Assembly (NCBI RefSeq): GCF_000013745.1
Contig: NC_007925.1
Coordinates: forward strand, 3,286,001-3,350,000
Source: Rhodopseudomonas_A palustris_F
GTDB taxonomy: Bacteria > Pseudomonadota > Alphaproteobacteria > Rhizobiales > Xanthobacteraceae
Reading direction: 5' to 3'
DNA length: 64,000 nt
Made by a program: the position numbers and the translations under genes. Position 1 is the stretch's first letter; each line of letters begins with the position of its first letter. Positions 54,752-61,538 of this stretch are shown piece by piece. The notes beneath the pieces are model-generated. The model was not told the DNA's origin and searched no databases. It saw only the letters and a list, made by a program, of their open reading frames with translations.

Positions 54752-57700
54752 CGGACATCCCGCTGTAGCCAAGCGGCCAAACTGAACGGTGCCTGGGTCC
54801 GGACGACGCCGATCTCGGGATCGGCGGAGGCGAGCTTCGACAGAGGAAGATCAAACGTGCCGGGATTCGCAGCCAACGATTGAAGCAGGCTGGACAGCGC
54901 GAGGATGAGCGCCTCCCCCATCAGATCGGGAAACAGCCCGTCGACCCAGTCTAGATTGAACAGCATGCTGTGTTCCTCTTCGAGCGCCTGAAAATTGAGC
55001 GCGACCTGGGGCTGCGCCGCGTATTCGTAGTTCGGCATGCCGAGGACCGGATCGGCGGTCTCGGGCAAAGCGTAGGCGCTGCGAACACCGAACAGGCTGG
55101 TGAACACGATCGGCAACCCGAGAGACGGCGTATCCGGAAACCGCCGGCCATGGTTCGTCTCAGCGAGCATCGAAACGCCGTCGTACGTTTCGTGCGCGAG
55201 GTGCGCGTCGATCTTGGCCTGCGTTGTGCGTGCCATTTCGGCAAAGCTCGCATTCTCGCGCAGGTCGAAATCGATCGGCAGGATCGCGCTCGCGTCGCAG
55301 ACGATATTCATGACTTGCGCGTGAAGCGACCTGCGGTCGGAATAAGCGAGCTGCAGTGCGAACCGCGAGCAATCGCCGCACCAGGCGGACAGTGCCGCAG
55401 CGTAGATAGACAGCAGAAGTGCCGTGGGCGAGATTCCTCGGTGGCGCGCCTCGCCTTTCAGTGCGAGCCAATCGACTCTCGTCAGACTTTCACGACGGAT
55501 CTGGAAACGAATCGTCGTGAGCTCCGCTGGATTCAAGGCCAATGGAAGATCGGGCGCACCGGCTAACCTCGCCGCACGCCGCAGCGCATCGGCCTCGTTG
55601 TCGGCATGAACACTCGTCGTGCCGATCAACTCCATTCCTCGCCGATAGTCGGACGGCGAGAAGCTCAGTGACGGAAGTTGTCGCTCTGGCTCACGAATGA
55701 GGGCGCCGAGCTCGTGCAGGATCACTTGAAAGCTCTCGATATCGACACAAGTGGTATCGATGTCGAGGTGAAGACGGAGGCGGCTGTCGTCGAGCAGCGA
55801 CGCCCGCAACTCGAAATGCGGCCAAGCCGAAAGATCGAGACGTTGCCCACTCATCCGCTCGCGAATATCCGCCAAACGGAGGTCGCGCTGCAATACGTCG
55901 AGGCCGCGGAGATCTTCGCGAACAATCGCATAAGCGCGCGTCTCCTCGAACACGCGGGCATTGCCGTCGGCATCGATCGTCGTTCTCAACCCGGCATGAC
56001 GGACGATGAGACTGTTCCAGGCCACCTCGAAGGCGTCTATGTCGAAGACCGTCGGAGTCTTGTCGTATTCGACGTAAAGATGGCGCGCGATCCCCCCCAG
56101 AATCCGTCCGTCTCTACGACCGAGCCACCAGGCTCGTTGCAATGGCGAGAGCGAGGCATGGGCCGAAGCCGGCGCCGACGATGGACACAAGTCGCCGTTG
56201 GTCAGCAACAGATGTGGCTCGGCTGCAGCGAGCTCGTCCAGAGCCGCACGAACGGGACTCGCTGTCTTGCGACGTCCCGATCGTTGCTCGACGACAGCCG
56301 CGGCGAGTTTGGCCAGCGTGTCGTACTGTAGCGCGGTCTCGGCCGAAACGGTGACGCCGAGCGTCTTCGAAACGCGCTGGCTAAACTCGAGGAACATCAG
56401 CGAGTCAAGACCGCTCTGGACCAAGTTGCATGTCGGATCGAGTTGGTCCTCGGGCCGGCGAAGAAGCACTGCTAGTTCGCGACGAAGAATCGCCTGCACC
56501 TCGTCGACATCCGACACCGCAGTTTCCGCCAGCTGCGACTGGAGACAATCGGAAAGCTTGGACAGAGTGTTGCATTCAATTGCGACTTCGGCCGACACAT
56601 CGACGCCGAATTCAACCTTCAGCGTATGGCTGAGTTCGAGAAACATCAGTGAATCGAGGCCAAGCTGCACCAGATTGGCGTCAACATCCAACGTCATCGG
56701 TTCGGCTTTGAGAAGCAAGGCGACGATTTCACGGAGCTTCGAACGGACGTTGCGAGATGCGGGCCTCAGCGGCGCGCTCCCGGTCGGACGAACGCAGTCT
56801 TCGAGGATGCGTGGCGACGACTCCCCAAGCTGATCCGCGATGCGTTCCCAATCGATGTGCATCGGCGCGACAACCGCTGCCGCATCGGCCAGGGCCGCGT
56901 GAATGAGCCGGAACGCTTCGTTCGGTGCCAAGCCGAGCATGCCCTGTCCGTGCAGACTCTTGGTCAGTTCGGCGCGATCGCTGCGTTCCTCCTCCCAGAA
57001 TCCCCAGGACAGCGCCTTGACCGGCAGGCCTCTTGCGCTGGCCTGCCGCGCAAGGCCTTCGAGCATCGCATTGGCAACCGCGTGAGCTGCCTGCCCCGGC
57101 GGGCCGAAGATCGTCGCCGCCGATGAATACAAGAGCAGGAAATCCGGCTTCAGCCGCGGCATCCACGACAGCAAGGTACACGCCCCTACCCATTTGGGAG
57201 CGATAGCTTGGGCAAAATGGCTTGGGCCGAGGGTCGCAATGGAACCGTCCTGCAGAACTCCGGCGAGATGAAAGATGCCGGCAAGCGGGAGAGCGTCTTG
57301 CTGAATGGACTTCAATAGGGTTTCCAACGCCGTCAGATCAGCCACATCGACATCGCATGAAAGCCGAACGTTGGCTCCGGCCGCTCGGAGGGCCTCGACG
57401 CGATCTGCTTCGTTCGCCGCTGGTCGGCGACGTGCCACCAGCCAAATCTCCCGACAGCCTTGCGCAACGAGCCAGTCGGCCGTGGACAGTGCGAGCGGCG
57501 ACAACCCACCGGTGATGAGATAAATACCATCTTGGTTGATGGTCGCGAGTGACCTCGCCGTCGCAAGCCTAGTCAAACGCGGAACGAAGATCTGGCCATG
57601 GCGCACGGCAATGGCGTCCTCGGCAGCGTCGCCGCCAAACCAGCGCTTCCATCGGCCATCGCGGTCGGCCGGTTCATCAACGTCTATCCAGCGCAGGACA

Positions 57701-60700
57701 AGGTCGCGCCGCTCACGCCCCGCGACACGGAGCAAAGCCGGAATACCCGCCATTTCTGGGTGACGGACTGCGTCCCAAGCAGCGACAGCGGCCGCTCCCG
57801 ACGTCATCACCGTCACTCGCCCATGCGTGCGAGCAGCGATGTCCAGGATTGCCGCTACGTCGGCATAGAGCTGTGCGATGGGCCGGGTCGATCCGCCTGT
57901 CAGATCGACGACGATATGCGCGCCCGCCGGCGCATTGGACGGCACCGAGGCGAAATCCCGTACCGGCGCGACGCCGAGTAGCTCGCTGAGATTCGATCCG
58001 TCCTCGGACAGCAGCACAATGCGCTCCGCGTCCCAGGAGATCTCTTGCCAAGCGCTTTCGCCGTCCTCGGCGCGCCACGTCCAACGATACAGCGAAGGAG
58101 ATGCCGCATCCGCTTCGGAGACAGGATGCGCCTGCTCCAACCGAATGAGCGGCCAGCCGGCATCGTCGAACAAGGTCAGATCCACGCCGGCATCGGACTT
58201 ATGTTGCATCAGCCAGTGCGCCCCCTCCTTCGGTACACTGGTGCATTCGATCGAACTCGCATGAAATGCGCAGTTCGGACCAAGAACGCCGAGCATTTCG
58301 GAGAGCACCCGCCGCGGCTCGCCGTCGAGCCTCCGGGCGCGGGTGCGATCCAGGCGCGGCAGCATCGCCACAGTCTTCGTACCACGTCGGCCGCTCAGCA
58401 GCACTCTGCCGGAAGCCCCCCCCAACAGTGCGAGCTCCTGTCCGGAATCACGCCATTGCTCATTCTCAGCGCCGGTCGCAGGTGCGCAGGATACGTCCTC
58501 GAGGCGCCAGTGGCAGCAGCCGTGTCGCTCCACAAGACGCTGCAACAGTCCGGCCACGTCCATCGGTGCGGTCGTGCCGCATGCTGGGGCACGCCGCGTC
58601 GCAAATTTCAGGTCGCCGGAGTTTCGCGCAAGGATGATCCTCTCGCCGATGCGGGCCGTGATCTGCTCCACGCCGGGAGCCGAAGTCCAGCCGACGAAGC
58701 CGGCATCGCTCAGGGCTTCGGTCCAGCGATCGATCGCCGGGAAAAATTCACCGCCGCGCTCCTCGATGTCGGATACTTCTGGGGTCAACGGACCGAATAC
58801 GAAGTCGAACAGCGGCTTGGGCTCGGTGATTTCGCGCAACAGCAGGATGCCTCCCGGAGCCAGGAGTCTTCGTGCGCGGCCGAGCGATGCGCGGAGGTCT
58901 CGCGCATTGTGAATGACGTTTGCAGCCACGATGAGATGGAATTGCGCCTCGGCCAGCCCCTGCTCCGTATGGCTTCTTTCGAAATCGAACGTTCCGTAGC
59001 GAATGAACGGATAAGCCGCGAACTTCTTCTCCGCACGTCGAAGAAACAGCGGCCCTATATCCGTGAACAGGTAGTCGCAGCGAGATCGCGGCAGCGTGGG
59101 CAGGAGCGCGCCCGTCGTGCCCCCCGTCCCCGCGCCGATCTCGAGGACGCGGATTTCGGCGTCTCGTGGCATTGCAGCCACCACCGCAGCCACGGCTTCG
59201 GCGGCGATGCCGTTGAGATAGACGGAATCGCGTTGCCGTTCGTACATCTCCTCGACGTCATCCATCGCTCCCGATGGGAATACGACGGAGACTGGGTCGA
59301 CTTCGCCGCGCAACATGGCGGCGAGATGCCCGCCGGCCCGCATCACAAGATCGGCGAGACGGCCGTAGCCGTGCACGCGCATCTTAGCAAGCAGCCCGTC
59401 AGTCGCGCCCGCAGCACGAAGCCGGAGCCGACCATAGCGCTCGCCGTCCCGAGCCAGGACACCCTCATCCGAGAGATCCCGCAACAGCCGCTGAAGCAGT
59501 TGACGATAGACCGGTTTGACTCGCCCGCGTTGGAGCACCTCATCGATCGTCAGATATGTCTTTGCGTCGGGAAACAGCGCGAGATCAACGACTGCCTGCC
59601 CGGCGTGAACCGCGTGCAACTCGCGTACGGTGGCCGCCTCTTCCGAAAGGCTGGACCAGTCGTGATCGTCGGTCGTTCGGACGGCGGCGGCGGCCAGAGA
59701 ATCGACGGCTGTACGCCAAACGTCGGCCGCACCACCGGATCGCCGAGAGTCTTCACCATCCTCTTCGACATGACGTTCACCGAGCAGCGTCGCGGACGGT
59801 GCCAGCGCACGATGGCGCGGACGCGGTATGACGTCGTCGAGCTTGGGGATGGTATCACCGAGACGACCCCCCAGTTCTTCCGTCCCCTTCGCCGCCCACA
59901 CCACACATCCATTGTGGCCCCCCGTCATCAGCTCGGAGGCGAGGCTCCCGTGTCTCGACACTTCGTGCAAACGCCCAACCAGAGCCGTGACACTGTCACC
60001 GGCGACGGCCAGACGATACGGCATCATCGTGCGATGATGGGCAACGGTCGCGCAGTAGTTCAGCAGACCTTCCTCAGGGGGATGGTCGAGCAAAGTATCG
60101 GCGTGCATGGCGGCCGTCTGGCGCAGCGTCTCCTCGTCGCGTCCGGACACGACGAGGATGGCGGTTAGGCCTTCTTGACGGGAGGCAGGCTGCAATCCGG
60201 GCGGCAGCCGCTCCACGACGACATGGCAATTCGTCCCGCCAATACCGAACGAACTGACACCGGCAATCCGACGCTCCGCTTCCCATGGGATCAGTGCTTG
60301 CGGGACGTAGAACGGCGTCTCGTCGATCCGCAAGGCGGGGTTCGGAGTTTGGAAATGCAGACAAGGCGGGATCAGACCATATCGTACGGCGAAGGCCGCC
60401 TTCAACAAGCTCGCCACTCCGGCGGCCGTATCCAAATGCCCGGTATTGGCTTTGATCGAACCTAGAGCACAGGATCGAGAGGCCGACGAGCCGGCATCGA
60501 ACGCCCGTGCCAACGCTTCCACCTCCAACGGATCCCCGAGCGGAGTCGCGGTGCCGTGGGCTTCCACCAGACCGACTTCCTGCGCCGTTACTCCGGCGAG
60601 CGCCATTGCTTCCTCGATCACGGACTGCTGGCCGCGCAACGATGGCGCCGTATAGCCTGCCTTGCCGTCGCCATCGTTGTTGACGGCCGAGCCGCGGATC

Positions 60701-61521
60701 ACGGCGATGACCGCGTCACCGTCCTCGAGGGCTCTGAGCAAAGGCTTGAGCAGCAGGACACCGACGCCGTTCCCCATGAAGGTGCCGCCGGCATCGGCGT
60801 CGAACGGACGGCAATGACCGTCGGGTGAGAAAATCATGCCGGAGTGATGCATGTAGCCGGCGGCCATGGGAAAGGTCAGCGCGGCACCGCCTGCGAGCGC
60901 GAGGTCGCACTCACCGCTCCGCAATTGCTCGCAGGCCGTATGGATCGCCACCAGCGAACTGGAGCACGCCGATTGAATCGTGACGGCAGGCCCGCTCAAT
61001 CCGAGCTTGTAGGCAACGCGGCTCGCCAGATAGTCTTTGTCGTTGCCGATCAAGCGCTGAAACACTCGTGGCGTCATGATCTCCAGCACGTCGCCCGCCT
61101 TCGGCAGCCTGTACGTGCTCATCCGCGCGCTGCCGAAGACGCCGACACGGCTGCCGCGCGCTGCAGATGCGAGGCCGGCCATGTCCAGCGCCTCCCAAGC
61201 GCAAGTTAGGAACACGCGTTGCTGCGGATCGATCGTCGCTGCCTCGGCGGGCGAGTAGCCGAACCATTCTGCATCGAAGTGTTCGACGTCTTCCACGACG
61301 CTGGCAATCGGCACAAATCCCGGATGGTCGAGCAATCCCGGATCGAAACCGGCCTGTCGGAGATCCTCCTCCGTGACGCGCCGGGTGAACTCCTCTCCAT
61401 CGACGATGCGACGCCAGAAGGAGAATGGATTCCGCGCGCCGGCGAAACGACAGCCCGCTCCGATGATCGCAATCGGCTGCGTGTCGGCATAGACCTCACG
61501 ATAACTCACGTCGTCTTTCAT
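54748..61521 (-). CDS. AT-less hybrid PKS: KS-MT-KR-ACP-ACP-Cy (HMWP1-like front half)
   Basis: About 2,257 residues from the ATG at 61521; a TTG at 61542 adds seven. The ketosynthase (about 13-438) has the full Cys-His-His set: Cys186 in QSACSSSL, His322 in EAHGTATPLGDP and His362. After the KS-linker no GHSxG acyltransferase is found; residues 440-600 are unassigned. A C-methyltransferase follows (about 600-970, EIGAGTGG at 794-801). The ketoreductase (about 1330-1530) has TGGLSPLA and SSAATIFG but His1480 where Tyr is expected (GQAAHAVAN). Two acyl carrier domains carry Ser1624 and Ser1707 in GLDSLMFLE. The C-terminal cyclization domain has D1922xxxxD1927xxS1930. It should add a dimethylated malonate unit and pass it to cysteine, as HMWP1 does. 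Confidence 0.92.
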   Translation of the reverse strand: MKDDVSYREVYADTQPIAIIGAGCRFAGARNPFSFWRRIVDGEEFTRRVTEEDLRQAGFDPGLLDHPGFVPIASVVEDVEHFDAEWFGYSPAEAATIDPQQRVFLTCAWEALDMAGLASAARGSRVGVFGSARMSTYRLPKAGDVLEIMTPRVFQRLIGNDKDYLASRVAYKLGLSGPAVTIQSACSSSLVAIHTACEQLRSGECDLALAGGAALTFPMAAGYMHHSGMIFSPDGHCRPFDADAGGTFMGNGVGVLLLKPLLRALEDGDAVIAVIRGSAVNNDGDGKAGYTAPSLRGQQSVIEEAMALAGVTAQEVGLVEAHGTATPLGDPLEVEALARAFDAGSSASRSCALGSIKANTGHLDTAAGVASLLKAAFAVRYGLIPPCLHFQTPNPALRIDETPFYVPQALIPWEAERRIAGVSSFGIGGTNCHVVVERLPPGLQPASRQEGLTAILVVSGRDEETLRQTAAMHADTLLDHPPEEGLLNYCATVAHHRTMMPYRLAVAGDSVTALVGRLHEVSRHGSLASELMTGGHNGCVVWAAKGTEELGGRLGDTIPKLDDVIPRPRHRALAPSATLLGERHVEEDGEDSRRSGGAADVWRTAVDSLAAAAVRTTDDHDWSSLSEEAATVRELHAVHAGQAVVDLALFPDAKTYLTIDEVLQRGRVKPVYRQLLQRLLRDLSDEGVLARDGERYGRLRLRAAGATDGLLAKMRVHGYGRLADLVMRAGGHLAAMLRGEVDPVSVVFPSGAMDDVEEMYERQRDSVYLNGIAAEAVAAVVAAMPRDAEIRVLEIGAGTGGTTGALLPTLPRSRCDYLFTDIGPLFLRRAEKKFAAYPFIRYGTFDFERSHTEQGLAEAQFHLIVAANVIHNARDLRASLGRARRLLAPGGILLLREITEPKPLFDFVFGPLTPEVSDIEERGGEFFPAIDRWTEALSDAGFVGWTSAPGVEQITARIGERIILARNSGDLKFATRRAPACGTTAPMDVAGLLQRLVERHGCCHWRLEDVSCAPATGAENEQWRDSGQELALLGGASGRVLLSGRRGTKTVAMLPRLDRTRARRLDGEPRRVLSEMLGVLGPNCAFHASSIECTSVPKEGAHWLMQHKSDAGVDLTLFDDAGWPLIRLEQAHPVSEADAASPSLYRWTWRAEDGESAWQEISWDAERIVLLSEDGSNLSELLGVAPVRDFASVPSNAPAGAHIVVDLTGGSTRPIAQLYADVAAILDIAARTHGRVTVMTSGAAAVAAWDAVRHPEMAGIPALLRVAGRERRDLVLRWIDVDEPADRDGRWKRWFGGDAAEDAIAVRHGQIFVPRLTRLATARSLATINQDGIYLITGGLSPLALSTADWLVAQGCREIWLVARRRPAANEADRVEALRAAGANVRLSCDVDVADLTALETLLKSIQQDALPLAGIFHLAGVLQDGSIATLGPSHFAQAIAPKWVGACTLLSWMPRLKPDFLLLYSSAATIFGPPGQAAHAVANAMLEGLARQASARGLPVKALSWGFWEEERSDRAELTKSLHGQGMLGLAPNEAFRLIHAALADAAAVVAPMHIDWERIADQLGESSPRILEDCVRPTGSAPLRPASRNVRSKLREIVALLLKAEPMTLDVDANLVQLGLDSLMFLELSHTLKVEFGVDVSAEVAIECNTLSKLSDCLQSQLAETAVSDVDEVQAILRRELAVLLRRPEDQLDPTCNLVQSGLDSLMFLEFSQRVSKTLGVTVSAETALQYDTLAKLAAAVVEQRSGRRKTASPVRAALDELAAAEPHLLLTNGDLCPSSAPASAHASLSPLQRAWWLGRRDGRILGGIARHLYVEYDKTPTVFDIDAFEVAWNSLIVRHAGLRTTIDADGNARVFEETRAYAIVREDLRGLDVLQRDLRLADIRERMSGQRLDLSAWPHFELRASLLDDSRLRLHLDIDTTCVDIESFQVILHELGALIREPERQLPSLSFSPSDYRRGMELIGTTSVHADNEADALRRAARLAGAPDLPLALNPAELTTIRFQIRRESLTRVDWLALKGEARHRGISPTALLLSIYAAALSAWCGDCSRFALQLAYSDRRSLHAQVMNIVCDASAILPIDFDLRENASFAEMARTTQAKIDAHLAHETYDGVSMLAETNHGRRFPDTPSLGLPIVFTSLFGVRSAYALPETADPVLGMPNYEYAAQPQVALNFQALEEEHSMLFNLDWVDGLFPDLMGEALILALSSLLQSLAANPGTFDLPLSKLASADPEIGVVRTQAPFSLAAWLQRDVR

Positions 61522-61538
61522 CTTTAACCGTTCTCTGA

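Noticed and set aside
58045..60168. A 707-codon plus-strand ORF within the PKS gene
   Set aside because: It is a codon-aligned antisense shadow of the KS-MT coding sequence; its translation has no recognisable domain.
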